Shown here piece after piece: positions 1 to 9,227 of a DNA stretch of 64,000 nucleotides; positions within the stretch are counted from its first letter, which is position 1; the number at the start of each line of letters is the position of its first letter. This DNA comes from Natronoarchaeum mannanilyticum. Its GTDB lineage: Archaea; Halobacteriota; Halobacteria; Halobacteriales; Natronoarchaeaceae. The notes beneath the pieces were generated by a model. It made no database searches. It saw nothing but the letters and a program-made list of their open reading frames with translations, and had not been told where the DNA came from. Made by a program: the position numbers and the translations under genes. The stretch lies in assembly GCF_039522665.1 (NCBI RefSeq), contig NZ_BAAADV010000001.1:1011226-1075225 (forward strand). Direction: 5' to 3'.

Positions 1-1455
1 CTCGAGGACAAGATGGGCGCGTTCCTCGACCGCGGCGTCGACGCGCCGGGGATCGACCTGGACAAGACCTGGGAGTTCACCCCCGAGGTCGAGGAAGGCG
101 ACGAGGTCGGCCCGACGGACGTCGTCGGGACCGTCCCCGAGACCGAGAGCATCGAGCACAAAGTGATGGTCCCGCCGGACTACGAGGGCGGCGAGGTCGC
201 CGCCGTCGAGTCGGGCACCTTCGACGTCGAGGAGACGGTCGTCGAACTCGCCAACGGCGAGGAGGTCCAGATGCGCCAGGAGTGGCCGGTCCGCGAGCAG
301 CGCCCGGCCGAGGAGAAGCGCACGCCGCGCACGCCCCTCGTTTCGGGGCAGCGCATCCTCGACGGCCTGTTCCCGATCGCGAAGGGCGGGACGGCCGCGA
401 TTCCCGGTCCGTTCGGATCGGGCAAGACCGTCACCCAGCACCAGCTCGCCAAGTGGGCCGACGCCGACATCGTCGTCTACGTCGGCTGCGGCGAGCGCGG
501 CAACGAGATGACGGAAGTGATCGAGGACTTCCCCGAACTGGAAGACCCCAAGACGGGCAAGCCGCTGATGAGCCGCACGTGCCTCATCGCGAACACCTCG
601 AACATGCCCGTCGCCGCCCGGGAGTCCTGCATCTACACCGGGATCACCATCGCGGAGTTCTACCGCGACATGGGGTACGACGTCGCGCTGATGGCCGACT
701 CCACTTCGCGGTGGGCCGAGGCCATGCGCGAGATCTCCTCGCGACTCGAGGAGATGCCCGGCGAGGAGGGGTACCCCGCGTACCTCGCCGCTCGCCTGGC
801 GGAGTTCTACGAGCGCGCCGGCAAGTTCGAGAACCTCAACGGCCGCGAGGGGTCGGTGTCGGCGATCGGCGCCGTCTCCCCGCCCGGCGGTGACTTCTCC
901 GAGCCGGTCACCCAGAACACGCTGCGGATCGTCAAGACGTTCTGGGCGCTCGACGCCGACCTCGCCGAGCGTCGGCACTTCCCCTCGATCAACTGGAACG
1001 AGTCGTACTCGCTGTACCGGGACCAGCTGGACCCGTGGTACCGCGACAACGTCGCTCAGGACTACCCCGAGCTGCGCCAGTGGGCGATCGACGTGCTCGA
1101 CGAGGAGGGCGAACTGCAGGAGATCGTCCAGCTCGTCGGCAAGGACGCCCTGCCGGAGGACCAGCAGCTGACCCTCGAGGTCGCCCGGTACCTCCGCGAG
1201 GCGTGGCTCCAGCAGAACGCGTTCCACGACGTGGACACGTACTGCGAGCCGACCAAGACCTACCGGATGCTCCAGGCGATCGAGACGTTCAACGACGAGG
1301 CGTTCGACGCGCTCGACGCCGGCGTCCCGGTCGAGGAGATCCAGGACATCGACGCCGCCCCGCAGCTCAACCGCATGGGCGTCGCCGAAGACTACGAGGA
1401 GTTCATCAGCGACCTCGAAGACGACATCGCGACCCAGCTCCGGGAGCTGTACTAA
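1..1455 (+). CDS. atpA: A-type ATP synthase catalytic subunit A, 5' partial
   Basis: Catalytic subunit of the archaeal A1Ao ATP synthase, which makes ATP from the ion gradient at the cytoplasmic face of the membrane. The reading frame is open from base 1, so the gene begins upstream; about 100 residues of a usual ~585 are missing. The nucleotide site is complete: the P-loop GPFGSGKT lies at bases 406-429 and is followed by the conserved GERGNEM and [16 protein letters not shown] segments. The bulge region typical of A subunits (around [15 protein letters not shown]) is present. There is no intein. The stop codon is 2 bases before atpB, so the two are one operon; subunits H, I, K, E, C and F would be expected upstream. 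Confidence 0.97.
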   Translation, partial: LEDKMGAFLDRGVDAPGIDLDKTWEFTPEVEEGDEVGPTDVVGTVPETESIEHKVMVPPDYEGGEVAAVESGTFDVEETVVELANGEEVQMRQEWPVREQRPAEEKRTPRTPLVSGQRILDGLFPIAKGGTAAIPGPFGSGKTVTQHQLAKWADADIVVYVGCGERGNEMTEVIEDFPELEDPKTGKPLMSRTCLIANTSNMPVAARESCIYTGITIAEFYRDMGYDVALMADSTSRWAEAMREISSRLEEMPGEEGYPAYLAARLAEFYERAGKFENLNGREGSVSAIGAVSPPGGDFSEPVTQNTLRIVKTFWALDADLAERRHFPSINWNESYSLYRDQLDPWYRDNVAQDYPELRQWAIDVLDEEGELQEIVQLVGKDALPEDQQLTLEVARYLREAWLQQNAFHDVDTYCEPTKTYRMLQAIETFNDEAFDALDAGVPVEEIQDIDAAPQLNRMGVAEDYEEFISDLEDDIATQLRELY

Positions 1456-1457
1456 CA

Positions 1458-2879
1458 ATGAAAGAGTATCAGACAATCACCGAGATCAGCGGTCCGCTGG
1501 TGTTCGCCGAGGTCGACGAGCCCGTCGGCTACGACGAGGTCGTCGAGATCGAGACCCCGAACGGCGACACCCGGCGCGGCCAGGTACTGGAATCGAGCGA
1601 AGGCGTCGTCGCGATCCAGGTGTTCGAGGGGACCGGCGGCATCGACCGCAACTCCTCGGTCCGCTTCCTGGGCGAGACGATGAAGATGCCGGTCACCGAG
1701 GACCTGCTCGGGCGCGTGCTCGACGGGTCGGGCAATCCGATCGACGGCGGGCCCGAGATCGTCCCCGACGACCGGATCGACATCGTCGGCAAGGCGATCA
1801 ACCCCTACGCCCGCGAGTACCCCGAGGAGTTCATCCAGACCGGCGTGTCCGCCATCGACGGCATGAACACGCTGGTGCGGGGCCAGAAGCTGCCGATCTT
1901 CTCCGGATCGGGGCTGCCCCACAACGAGCTCGCGCTGCAGATCGCCCGCCAGTCGACCGTCCCGGAGGAAGAGGAGTCCGGCGACGACGACGAGGGCTCG
2001 GAGTTCGCGGTGATCTTCGGCGCGATGGGGATCACCCAGGAGGAGGCCAACGAGTTCATGCAGGACTTCGAGCGCACCGGCGCGCTCGAGCGTTCGGTCG
2101 TGTTCATGAACCTCGCGGACGATCCCGCAGTCGAGCGGACGGTCACGCCGCGGATGGCGCTCACTACTGCGGAGTACCTCGCCTTCGAGAAGGACTACCA
2201 CGTGCTGGTCATCCTGACGGACATGACCAACTACTGCGAGGCGCTGCGCGAGATCGGCGCCGCGCGCGAAGAGGTCCCGGGCCGCCGTGGCTACCCCGGG
2301 TACATGTACACGGACCTGGCCCAGCTCTACGAGCGGGCCGGCCGCATCGAGGGCCGCGAGGGCTCTGTCACCCAGATCCCGATCCTCACGATGCCCGGCG
2401 ACGACGACACCCACCCGATCCCGGACCTGACGGGATACATCACCGAGGGCCAGATCTACATCGATCGGGACCTCAACAGCCAGGGCGTCGAGCCGCCGGT
2501 CAACGTGCTGCCGAGCCTGTCGCGCCTGATGGACGACGGCATCGGCGAGGGCCTCACCCGCGAGGACCACGCCGACGTCTCCGACCAGATGTACGCCGCG
2601 TACGCGGAAGGTGAGGACCTTCGGGACCTCGTGAACATCGTCGGTCGCGAAGCGCTGTCCGAGCGCGACAACAAGTTCCTCGACTTCGCGGACCGCTTCG
2701 AGGAGGAGTTCGTCCAGCAGGGCTACGACACCGACCGCTCGATCGACGAGACGATCGAGCTCGGCTGGGACCTGCTCTCGATGCTCCCCAAGGAGGCGCT
2801 CAACCGCATCGACGAGGACCTCATCGCGGAGCACTACCGCGAGGAGGAAGGCGAGACGGTCGAAGCGACCGCCGACTGA
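1458..2879 (+). CDS. atpB: A-type ATP synthase regulatory subunit B
   Basis: Non-catalytic B subunit that alternates with A in the A3B3 head of the A1Ao ATP synthase. The 473-residue protein has the usual length. The P-loop position reads [10 protein letters not shown] instead of a Walker A motif, which is the family hallmark of B subunits, and the conserved segments [28 protein letters not shown] and [12 protein letters not shown] are all present. An acidic insert (residues ~170-180, [13 protein letters not shown]) is typical of salt-in haloarchaea. The ATG follows the atpA stop by 2 bases, so translation is probably coupled. The next gene downstream is on the other strand, so subunit D is not part of this stretch. 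Confidence 0.97.
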   Translation: MKEYQTITEISGPLVFAEVDEPVGYDEVVEIETPNGDTRRGQVLESSEGVVAIQVFEGTGGIDRNSSVRFLGETMKMPVTEDLLGRVLDGSGNPIDGGPEIVPDDRIDIVGKAINPYAREYPEEFIQTGVSAIDGMNTLVRGQKLPIFSGSGLPHNELALQIARQSTVPEEEESGDDDEGSEFAVIFGAMGITQEEANEFMQDFERTGALERSVVFMNLADDPAVERTVTPRMALTTAEYLAFEKDYHVLVILTDMTNYCEALREIGAAREEVPGRRGYPGYMYTDLAQLYERAGRIEGREGSVTQIPILTMPGDDDTHPIPDLTGYITEGQIYIDRDLNSQGVEPPVNVLPSLSRLMDDGIGEGLTREDHADVSDQMYAAYAEGEDLRDLVNIVGREALSERDNKFLDFADRFEEEFVQQGYDTDRSIDETIELGWDLLSMLPKEALNRIDEDLIAEHYREEEGETVEATAD

Positions 2880-2893
2880 TCGGCGACTGCGGG

Positions 2894-2905
2894 CATTTCT
2901 TTCTC
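2894..2905 (+). terminator. T-rich transcription stop after atpB
   Basis: The run CATTTCTTTCTC begins 15 bases after the atpB stop codon. Archaeal RNA polymerase commonly stops in short T-rich tracts, and the next gene lies on the opposite strand, so termination is expected here. There is no hairpin; this is a weak composition-based call. Confidence 0.35.
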
Positions 2906-3004
2906 GGCGTACTCGTCCCGTCAGTCGCGGCTCCGGCCTGCGCGTGCGATCGTCGACCGATACCGTCGGAGCGATCAGGCGCTCGCACGAACCGTCGCGA
3001 CGTC

Positions 3005-3199
3005 CTACGAATTCTCGCGCTCGTCCGTCTCCGGCGTCTCGTCGTCCCTCCGATCGCGCCCTTCGCCGGCTCGGTCCCCCATTTTCCTGTCGAGTCCGCC
3101 CGGCGACCGTACTCCGGTCTTGACCTGCAGGTACAGTACGAGCGGTGCGACGATTCCGAGCGCGAGAAGTGCGGCGACGCCGACACCGATTCCCGGCAT
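3005..3199 (-). CDS. Small single-span membrane protein
   Basis: A 64-residue protein of unknown function. One hydrophobic helix (residues ~5-25, GVAALLALGIVAPLVLYLQV) is followed by a charged tail rich in Arg, Asp and Glu, giving a single-pass membrane protein with a cytoplasmic or exposed polar end. It is convergent with atpB and transcribed alone. A weak TATA-like stretch about 30 bases upstream of the ATG would give a leaderless transcript. The composition matches haloarchaeal coding sequence. I do not recognise a named family; a chance open frame is possible but the clean membrane helix makes a real gene more likely. Confidence 0.5.
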   Translation of the reverse strand: MPGIGVGVAALLALGIVAPLVLYLQVKTGVRSPGGLDRKMGDRAGEGRDRRDDETPETDERENS

Positions 3200-3262
3200 T
3201 GTTGCTACTCGGGTACTGTGCGCCGAGTTACAAGTACGTTGCCGCTCGCGCGTGCGACGCGC

Positions 3263-4768
3263 TCAGTCCGCCTTCGCGGGCTGCCCGGCGCCGACGGACT
3301 CCCGGAGGTCGCGGGGCAGCCGGATCGCGACGACGGTGCCGCGGGGCTCGTTGTCGCGGATGTCGATCTCGCCGCCCGACTGGGTGACGATCCAGTTGAG
3401 CAGCCACAGTCCCAGCCCGCTGGCGTGCTGGAGCTGAGTGATCTCGTTGGTGCCGTCGAACAGCCGGCGCTCGGAGTCGGGGATGCCGGGCCCGTCGTCC
3501 GCGATGCGGATCTCCGCGTAGTTCTCGTCGACCGGCCCGACCGACACGCGGACGGACTGCTCGGCGCCGTCGTTGTGCTCGAAGGCGTTCTCGACGGCGT
3601 TCTCGATCGCGGTGTCGATCAGGTCGTTCGCGATCACGTGGACGCCGTCGGCCAGCTCGCGTTCGACGCCGACGCCGGGGTGGCGCTCGGCGACCTGATC
3701 GAGCACGTCGGCGACGACCGCGCCGGCGTCGATCGTGCGCCGGGAGTAGTCGCCGGCGTCGAGCGAGCGCTCGATCTCGCGGGTCTGGCTGGAGAGGTCG
3801 ATCAGCTCGTCGGCCGACGCGGTCAGCGACTCGGCCCACTCCCGTAGTTCGGGATCCGAGAGCCGCTCGAGGATGATCTCGGCGTTGCCCTTGACGACGT
3901 TCATCCGGTTGCGCAGGTCGTGGCGCAGCACCCGATACAGCACCTGGAGGCGCTGGCGCTGCTCGCGCTCGTCGGTGATATCGGAGTAGATGGCGTACGC
4001 GTCGACGTCGTGGGCGTCGGCCTCGACGGGGATCCCCTTGAACGCGAACGTCCGGAAGCTGCCGGCGGTGCGGCGCTGGACCTCGCGCTCGACGACCTCG
4101 CCCGTCCGGACGCGATCGACGATGTCGGCCGACTCCTCGCGGCGCTCGGGCGGGACGATGAACTCCGCGAGCGACCGGCCCTCGATCGCGTCGGCGTCGT
4201 AGCCGAACACCGCCTCGAACGCCTCGTTGACGTGCCGGACGACCGGCTTCGACTCCTCGAAGGTGACGCCGACGGCGGGCGAGGGAACGTGGTCGAAGAA
4301 GGCGACGAACTGGTTGCGCTCGCCGCGGAGGTGGCGCTCCTTCGTCGAGCGCCGGTCGTCGTAGTAGCCGACGACGGCGCCGAGCAGCGCCGCGAGGATC
4401 AGGAAGTAGCCGAGCGGGTACAACAGTCCCTCGCCCCGGGCGCCGAGCAGCGAGCCGTGGAACGCGGAGGACCACAGCAACAGCGCGAGCGCCGCCGCCC
4501 CGGCCGCGAGGCACCACCGCGCGACGGCCACCGCCCGGCCCGCGGGCACGTCGGCCACGAACAGCCACCCGCCGAAGGCGACGAGCGCCCCGCACAGCAA
4601 CGCGGGCAGCGAGTTCTCCAGCGCGGCGATCGCGAACGGCTCGTCGCGAGCGACGTGGACGTACAGATCGAGGAGCGGAACGGCGAGCAGGGCGCTACCG
4701 ATACCCACGACACAGCCGGCGGCGAGGCGACGCTTCGTTGTGGGATCCATGAAGACCGCGTTCGTCAC
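3263..4768 (-). CDS. Membrane PAS sensor histidine kinase
   Basis: Signal-transducing histidine kinase of the haloarchaeal type. Four N-terminal hydrophobic helices (residues ~15-130) are followed by one PAS domain (~150-265, with the VNEAFEAVFGYDADAIEGRS signature) and a HisKA-like helix carrying the phospho-acceptor in VLRHDLRNRMNVVKG near residue 285. The HATPase_c domain has the N box (NAVENAFEHND), G1 (DDGPGIPD) and G2 (GLGLWLLNWIV) motifs, so it should be active. There is no receiver domain or neighbouring response regulator, as is common in haloarchaea. The first ATG is used; a second in-frame ATG six codons in is also possible. The signal is not evident. Confidence 0.93.
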   Translation of the reverse strand: MTNAVFMDPTTKRRLAAGCVVGIGSALLAVPLLDLYVHVARDEPFAIAALENSLPALLCGALVAFGGWLFVADVPAGRAVAVARWCLAAGAAALALLLWSSAFHGSLLGARGEGLLYPLGYFLILAALLGAVVGYYDDRRSTKERHLRGERNQFVAFFDHVPSPAVGVTFEESKPVVRHVNEAFEAVFGYDADAIEGRSLAEFIVPPERREESADIVDRVRTGEVVEREVQRRTAGSFRTFAFKGIPVEADAHDVDAYAIYSDITDEREQRQRLQVLYRVLRHDLRNRMNVVKGNAEIILERLSDPELREWAESLTASADELIDLSSQTREIERSLDAGDYSRRTIDAGAVVADVLDQVAERHPGVGVERELADGVHVIANDLIDTAIENAVENAFEHNDGAEQSVRVSVGPVDENYAEIRIADDGPGIPDSERRLFDGTNEITQLQHASGLGLWLLNWIVTQSGGEIDIRDNEPRGTVVAIRLPRDLRESVGAGQPAKAD

Positions 4769-4799
4769 ACCTGCGAACGACTACCGGTACTGAGCGGAA

Positions 4800-4810
4800 T
4801 CATATAAGCG
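4800..4810 (-). promoter_or_regulatory. TATA element of the histidine kinase gene
   Basis: Read on the minus strand the stretch is CGCTTATATG, a good haloarchaeal TATA box, placed about 35 bases before the first ATG and about 55 before the second. A short or absent 5' leader is expected. Confidence 0.5.
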
Positions 4811-4966
4811 CTGTGGCAGTATAAGCGATCGTACAGAAGAGCGACGGTACGGAACTTCCACCGCGATACCTCGGTTCCTGTCCGGACGACGGGGAGATGG
4901 TATCGGCGAGTCCGTGGTCGACCGCAGGAAACATTACCAGAGTTACACTAGTGGCCGTGGCGACCG

Positions 4967-5395
4967 TCACTCGCCGTCCGGTTCCGGCAGCACCAGCACC
5001 GGACGATCAGTTTCGTTCACGATCGACGACGCGGTGTCGCCGGTCAACAGGCGGACGAGCAGCCCGGCCTCACGGGGAGTGAACGCGACGACCGACGCGT
5101 CGATCGCCGCGGCGTGGTCGAGGATCGTCTCGGCGACGTCGGTGCCGTAGAGGATTTCCGTCGCGACGTCGCGATTCGGGAAGCGATCGGCGACGACTGC
5201 GAAGATCTCCTCGGCGACTTCTTCGCGCTGCTCGACGGAGGCCTTGTCCGGCGCACCGCCGGCTTTCTCGATCACGTGGACGGCAACGAGTTCGCAGTCG
5301 TCGGGGAGGTGGGGCTCGATCGCCCGGCACGTCGCGCGGGCGTCGTCTTCGCTGGCGAGCGGAACTAACGCGCGCTCGAACAGTTGCGTCGTCAT
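4967..5395 (-). CDS. UspA-family universal stress protein
   Basis: A 142-residue single-domain universal stress protein. It opens with the beta strand RALVPLASEDDARA, has the long central helices, and ends with the strand RPVLVLPEPDGE after a segment resembling the ATP-binding G-2x-G-9x-G(S/T) motif (GDTASSIVN). It lies 60 bases downstream of the permease-UspA fusion on the same strand and is probably the last gene of a three-gene operon (UspA, permease, UspA). It is a clear paralogue of the UspA at the head of that operon; both share the segment VIEKAGGAPDKASVEQRE. A regulatory role for the transporter is an inference from context. Confidence 0.9.
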   Translation of the reverse strand: MTTQLFERALVPLASEDDARATCRAIEPHLPDDCELVAVHVIEKAGGAPDKASVEQREEVAEEIFAVVADRFPNRDVATEILYGTDVAETILDHAAAIDASVVAFTPREAGLLVRLLTGDTASSIVNETDRPVLVLPEPDGE

Positions 5396-5455
5396 ACGAG
5401 GAATACGCCGGTGCAGCGGGAAAACTGTACCGTCGCGGAGGCGACAGATCCGGAG

Positions 5456-7780
5456 CTATCGGCCGAACAGTCGCTCTCGGAGCGACCGGTCGGAAGCCGT
5501 CTCGGTCAACAGCACCGAGCACTCGACGTCGTCTAACACGTCGAGCACGAGCGCCTGATTCACCAGCCGCGAGAGCAGCCCGCGCTCGGTCGCGCCCATC
5601 ACGACCATCGTCGCGTCGTCGGCCGCGCGGTCGATCGCCGTCTCGACGTCGCGGTCGTCGACGACGAGTTCGGCGTCGGACAGGCCGCGCTCGGCCGCCC
5701 AGTCCGCGAGGAACTGCTCGGCCTCCTCGTAGCTCTCGTCCTCGCCGACGGCGTGGAGCAGCGTGATCTCGGAGCCGTACTCCTCGCGAAGGAGCTTGAC
5801 GACCTCGGCGCTGAGGTCGGTGCTCGGGCCGCCGGCGGTCGGCAGCAGGATCCGCTCGGGGTCGAACCCGCGATCCTTCAATACGAGGAAGTCGCAGGGT
5901 AGATCCTCGGTCAGCTCGTCGACGCGAGACTCGGCCCGGCCGTGGGAGTGGGGACCCCAGCCCATCACGACCTGGTCGGCGTCGAGCCGCCGCGCCGAGT
6001 CGAAGATTTCGTCGAACGAGCGGTGGGAGACGACGGTGTGCGTTTCGACGGGGACGCCGAACGTCTCGGCGTCCTCTCGCGCACGCGCGAGCAGATCCTG
6101 CGACTCGGCGTCGATCCGATCGACCGCGTCGGCACCCCGGTCGAGCGGCGTCTGGTCGGGGACCTGGACGATGTGGACCGCGTGGACGGTGCCGCCCTTC
6201 TGCTTGGCGACGGCACCGGCGAGCGTGATCAGGTCGGTCTCGGTGCGCGGGTTCGCCAGGGGCACCATCACGCGGAAATCACCGCCGTCCGTCACGGCCG
6301 ATCCTCCGGCGATCGGCGCCACGGAGTCCGCGGCGTCCGGCCGAACCGCGTCGGCCGCCGACACCGCCGCGTCGGGCAGCCGATCGGCCCGCTGCAGCAC
6401 GTGCTCGGTGAGGACGCCGGCCCGCTCGGTGCGAGTCCGGGCGTACAGCAGGTACCACGCCACGGCGACGGCGACGAACACCATGCTCAGCAGAATTTCG
6501 CGCGTGTCCATGAACGCGACCAGCCCGAACGAAAGCGCGGCGCCGACGATCGGCGTCACCGGGTACAGCGGCACCTCGAAGTCCGGGTCGTACTCGGGAG
6601 TGTCGGCCTCGCGGAACGCGATCAGCGCGAGGTTCATCAGCCCGTAGACGATCAGGTGGAGGACGCTCGCGGCCTTGGCGAGCACCTCGATGTCCCCGCC
6701 GAGCGCGATGATGAAGAACACGATCATCCCGCCGGTCAGCAGGATCGAGCGGTACGGCGTCGCGAACGAGGGGTGGATCTCGTTGAGCCAGTCGGTGACG
6801 ATCTTGTCCCGGCCCATCGCGAAGTTGATGCGGGCCGAGGAAAGGATCGACGCGTTCGCGCTGGAGGCGGTCGCCAGCATCGCCGCCACCGAGATCATCG
6901 TCACGCCGACCGCGTCGAGGAGCGGGACGCCGGCGAACGTGATCTCTGCGACCTGCGAGACGGGCACGTTGTCGTCGAGCGTGTCCCACGGAACGATGCC
7001 GAGCATCGTCGTGACGAGGATGGCGTAGATCACCGTCACGATGCCGACGCTCCCGATCACCGCGATCGGGAGATTTCGGCCGGGATTCTTGAGCTCCTCG
7101 GCGACGGTCGCGATCTTGGCGTACCCGAGGAAGGAGACGAACACCAGCGCGGTCCCGGGGAGAATGGCGCCGTAGCCCATGTCGGTCGGCGCCAGCCCGT
7201 CGGTGGTCACGGTCGACCACTCGAAGTGGAGGAAGCCCGTCGCGGCGAACACGGTGAGGATACCCAGCAGCGTCAGCACGATCACCGTTTGGACGCCGCC
7301 GGTCTCCTTCGCGCCGAAGTAGTTGACGCCGACGAACAGCGCGCCGGCGATCGCGGCGCCGAGCTGGACGTCGGTCAGCGTGAACACCAGCAGGTCGATC
7401 GTCGGGAGGGCCAGCGCGGTGCCCGCGAGCAGGTCGGTGAGGTAGCCCCCGAAACCGATGCAGTAGAACGCCGAAGCGAAGGCCAGCCCCATCCAGTCGC
7501 CCATCCCCGAGATCGAGCCAAAGAGGGGGCCGAGCCCGCGGTTGATGTAGTAGTACCCCCCGCCGGCTTTCGGCATCGCCGTGCCGAGCTCCGAGACCGC
7601 CAGCGCGTTGATCATCGCGATGACGCCGCCGACGACGAAGGAGACGACGACGACCGGGCCCGCCTCCTGAGCCGCGACGCCGGGCAGCACGAAGATGCCC
7701 GCGCCGATCATCGTCCCCATCCCGATCATCAGCGCCGAGAGAAGCCCGAGGTCCTTGGCGAGCTCCTCGTCCTCAGCCAT
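5456..7780 (-). CDS. APC-family amino acid permease fused to two UspA domains
   Basis: Membrane transporter of the amino acid-polyamine-organocation superfamily with a cytoplasmic sensor tail. The N-terminal ~430 residues hold about 12 membrane spans, starting with the substrate-site motif GMGTMIGAGIFVLPG in span 1. Residues ~490-620 and ~630-760 are two tandem UspA domains, with ATP-site-like segments MGWGPHSHGRAESR and MGATERGLLSR. The ATG chosen lies 6 bases after a full Shine-Dalgarno sequence (GGAGGTGAT) and gives MAEDEELAKDLG, matching the start of its paralogue; a GTG three codons upstream is less likely. It overlaps the preceding UspA gene by 8 bases. The transported substrate is not evident. 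Confidence 0.93.
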   Translation of the reverse strand: MAEDEELAKDLGLLSALMIGMGTMIGAGIFVLPGVAAQEAGPVVVVSFVVGGVIAMINALAVSELGTAMPKAGGGYYYINRGLGPLFGSISGMGDWMGLAFASAFYCIGFGGYLTDLLAGTALALPTIDLLVFTLTDVQLGAAIAGALFVGVNYFGAKETGGVQTVIVLTLLGILTVFAATGFLHFEWSTVTTDGLAPTDMGYGAILPGTALVFVSFLGYAKIATVAEELKNPGRNLPIAVIGSVGIVTVIYAILVTTMLGIVPWDTLDDNVPVSQVAEITFAGVPLLDAVGVTMISVAAMLATASSANASILSSARINFAMGRDKIVTDWLNEIHPSFATPYRSILLTGGMIVFFIIALGGDIEVLAKAASVLHLIVYGLMNLALIAFREADTPEYDPDFEVPLYPVTPIVGAALSFGLVAFMDTREILLSMVFVAVAVAWYLLYARTRTERAGVLTEHVLQRADRLPDAAVSAADAVRPDAADSVAPIAGGSAVTDGGDFRVMVPLANPRTETDLITLAGAVAKQKGGTVHAVHIVQVPDQTPLDRGADAVDRIDAESQDLLARAREDAETFGVPVETHTVVSHRSFDEIFDSARRLDADQVVMGWGPHSHGRAESRVDELTEDLPCDFLVLKDRGFDPERILLPTAGGPSTDLSAEVVKLLREEYGSEITLLHAVGEDESYEEAEQFLADWAAERGLSDAELVVDDRDVETAIDRAADDATMVVMGATERGLLSRLVNQALVLDVLDDVECSVLLTETASDRSLRERLFGR

Positions 7781-8228
7781 CCGTATCACCTCCCGGTTCG
7801 TCGGCCGGCGCGGGCAGCACGAGCACCGCCCGGTCGGTCTTTCGGACCAGCGCGCCGCTCACGTCGCCGGAGACGAGCTTGAGCCACCGGCTCGCCCCGC
7901 GGGGGGTGAACGCGATGGCCGACGCGTCGATCTCGGCGGCGGCGGCCAGCACGGTATCGGCGACGTCGGTGCCGTAGAGAACCTCCGACGTGACGTCGAC
8001 GCCGGAGTCGGCGAAGCGCCGCTCGACGACGCCGAAGATGCGCTCGGCGCGCTGCTCGCGCTGTTCGACGGAGGCCTTGTCCGGCGCGCCGCCGGCCTTT
8101 TCGATCACGTGGACGACGCGTACTTCGGGGTCGGCGTCCAGGTACGGCCGGAGCGCCTCGGCGGTCGCCGCGGCGTCGTCCTCGCTGGCGATCGGGACGA
8201 GCACCGTTTCGAGCAGGTCCTCAGACAT
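7773..8228 (-). CDS. UspA-family universal stress protein
   Basis: A 151-residue single-domain UspA protein with the initial strand TVLVPIASEDDAAAT, the glycine-containing nucleotide-site segment (SGDVSGALVRK) and the final strand RAVLVLPAPADE. It heads the operon UspA - permease-UspA fusion - UspA; its 3' end contains the Shine-Dalgarno sequence of the permease gene, and the two frames overlap by 8 bases, so translation is probably coupled. It is closely related to the stand-alone UspA at the other end of the operon. Family members bind ATP or AMP and often regulate the transporter they are encoded with; that role is inferred here. Confidence 0.92.
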   Translation of the reverse strand: MSEDLLETVLVPIASEDDAAATAEALRPYLDADPEVRVVHVIEKAGGAPDKASVEQREQRAERIFGVVERRFADSGVDVTSEVLYGTDVADTVLAAAAEIDASAIAFTPRGASRWLKLVSGDVSGALVRKTDRAVLVLPAPADEPGGDTDG

Positions 8229-8370
8229 CGTGCCGCCCTCCGTCGGGAAGCTCCGTTTCGAAGTCGGACCGGAACGTCACCGTCGGCCGACCGGGCGGTC
8301 GGGGAGCGCGTATCGGATGACTCATTGGAACGACCGTTGACAGCGGTGGAGCATAAAGCGCCCGGTTTTG

Positions 8371-8415
8371 TTAGCGTATCCTGAAAATAGAGTCATCGAA
8401 TTCAGTATCCGCTAA
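8371..8415. promoter_or_regulatory. Imperfect inverted repeat in the divergent UspA/Lrp promoter region
   Basis: The arms TTAGCGTATCCTGAA (8371-8385) and TTCAGTATCCGCTAA (8401-8415) are inverted copies with two mismatches, 15 bases apart. The site is in the 254-base AT-richer gap between the UspA operon (minus) and the Lrp-family regulator gene (plus). It is a candidate operator for a dimeric regulator, most simply the neighbouring Lrp protein. Confidence 0.45.
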
Positions 8416-8471
8416 AATAGACACTTTTCGTATGTTTTCGGGATCAGAACGACGTATGGTTCTGGGCGCCT

Positions 8472-8485
8472 CATGACGCGTCATG
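8472..8485. promoter_or_regulatory. 14-bp perfect palindrome at the start codon of the Lrp-family gene
   Basis: CATGACGCGTCATG is a perfect palindrome whose right half contains the ATG of the Lrp/AsnC-RCK_C gene. A protein bound here would block transcription or initiation, so it is a candidate autoregulatory site. Only sequence symmetry supports this. Confidence 0.45.
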
Positions 8486-9226
8486 GAGCATCGGCTGGAC
8501 GAGATCGACCGCCGGATCATCCACGCGCTGATGGACGACGCCCGCAACGTCTCCGCACCGACCATCGCGGAGGACGTGAGCGTCTCCCCGGGGACGATCA
8601 GAAACCGGATCGCGCAGTTGGAGGATCGGGGCATCATCACGGGATACCACGCGAGCATCGACTTCGAGCGAGCGGGCGATCGGCTCACGAACCTGTTCAT
8701 GTGCAACGCGCCGGTCTCGGAGCGCGAGACGGTCGCGCGCCGGGCGCAGGTGATCCCGGGCGTGACCAACGTCCGCGAGCTGATGACCGGTCGCCGGAAC
8801 CTCCACGTCCTCGCGGTCGGGGAGGACACCGACGACCTGCGGCGGATCGCCCGGTCGCTGTCGGACCTGGGTATCGAGATCGAGGACGAGGTGCTCGTCC
8901 AGAACGAGACGACCCACTCCTACGCGCCGTTCGGCCCGAACGACGGCGAGCGCGCCGAGACGGTGACGGACTTCATCAGCCTCTCGGGCGACGCCGAAGT
9001 CGCCGAGGTGACCGTCGAGCGCGGGGCGCCGATCGCCGGCATCTCGCTCGAACGGGCCGTCCGCGAGGGCGTACTGGACGACGACTCGCTCGTGATCGCG
9101 ATCGAGCGGGACGACAGCGTGCTGACGCCCCACGGCAGCACGGAGATCCAGCCGGACGACATCGTCACCGTGTTCTCGCGGGGCGGCGTCGACGAAGAGA
9201 CGATCGAGACGTTCCGCGGCGAGTAG
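8483..9226 (+). CDS. Lrp/AsnC-type regulator with RCK_C (TrkA-C) ligand domain
   Basis: Transcription regulator of 247 residues. Residues 1-60 form an AsnC-type winged helix (DEIDRRIIHALMDDARNVSA, then IAEDVSVSPGTIRNRI with the recognition helix), residues ~65-150 a RAM-like sensor region, and ~165-245 an RCK_C/TrkA-C domain (AEVTVERGAPIAGISL to DDIVTVFSRGG), which in other proteins binds small ligands such as cyclic dinucleotides or nucleotides. It stands between two permease-UspA genes, divergent from one and convergent with the other (its stop is 1 base from that of the second). That position makes control of these transporters its likely job. Confidence 0.9.
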   Translation: MEHRLDEIDRRIIHALMDDARNVSAPTIAEDVSVSPGTIRNRIAQLEDRGIITGYHASIDFERAGDRLTNLFMCNAPVSERETVARRAQVIPGVTNVRELMTGRRNLHVLAVGEDTDDLRRIARSLSDLGIEIEDEVLVQNETTHSYAPFGPNDGERAETVTDFISLSGDAEVAEVTVERGAPIAGISLERAVREGVLDDDSLVIAIERDDSVLTPHGSTEIQPDDIVTVFSRGGVDEETIETFRGE

Positions 9227-9227
9227 G

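Noticed and set aside
1452-2834. Long minus-strand open frame across atpB
   Set aside because: It is the mirror of the atpB frame; GC-rich third positions keep antisense frames open. The sequence has no domain character.
5942-7882. 646-codon plus-strand frame opposite the permease-UspA gene
   Set aside because: Extremely Arg/Asp/His-rich translation without structure, fully antisense to a well-supported gene.
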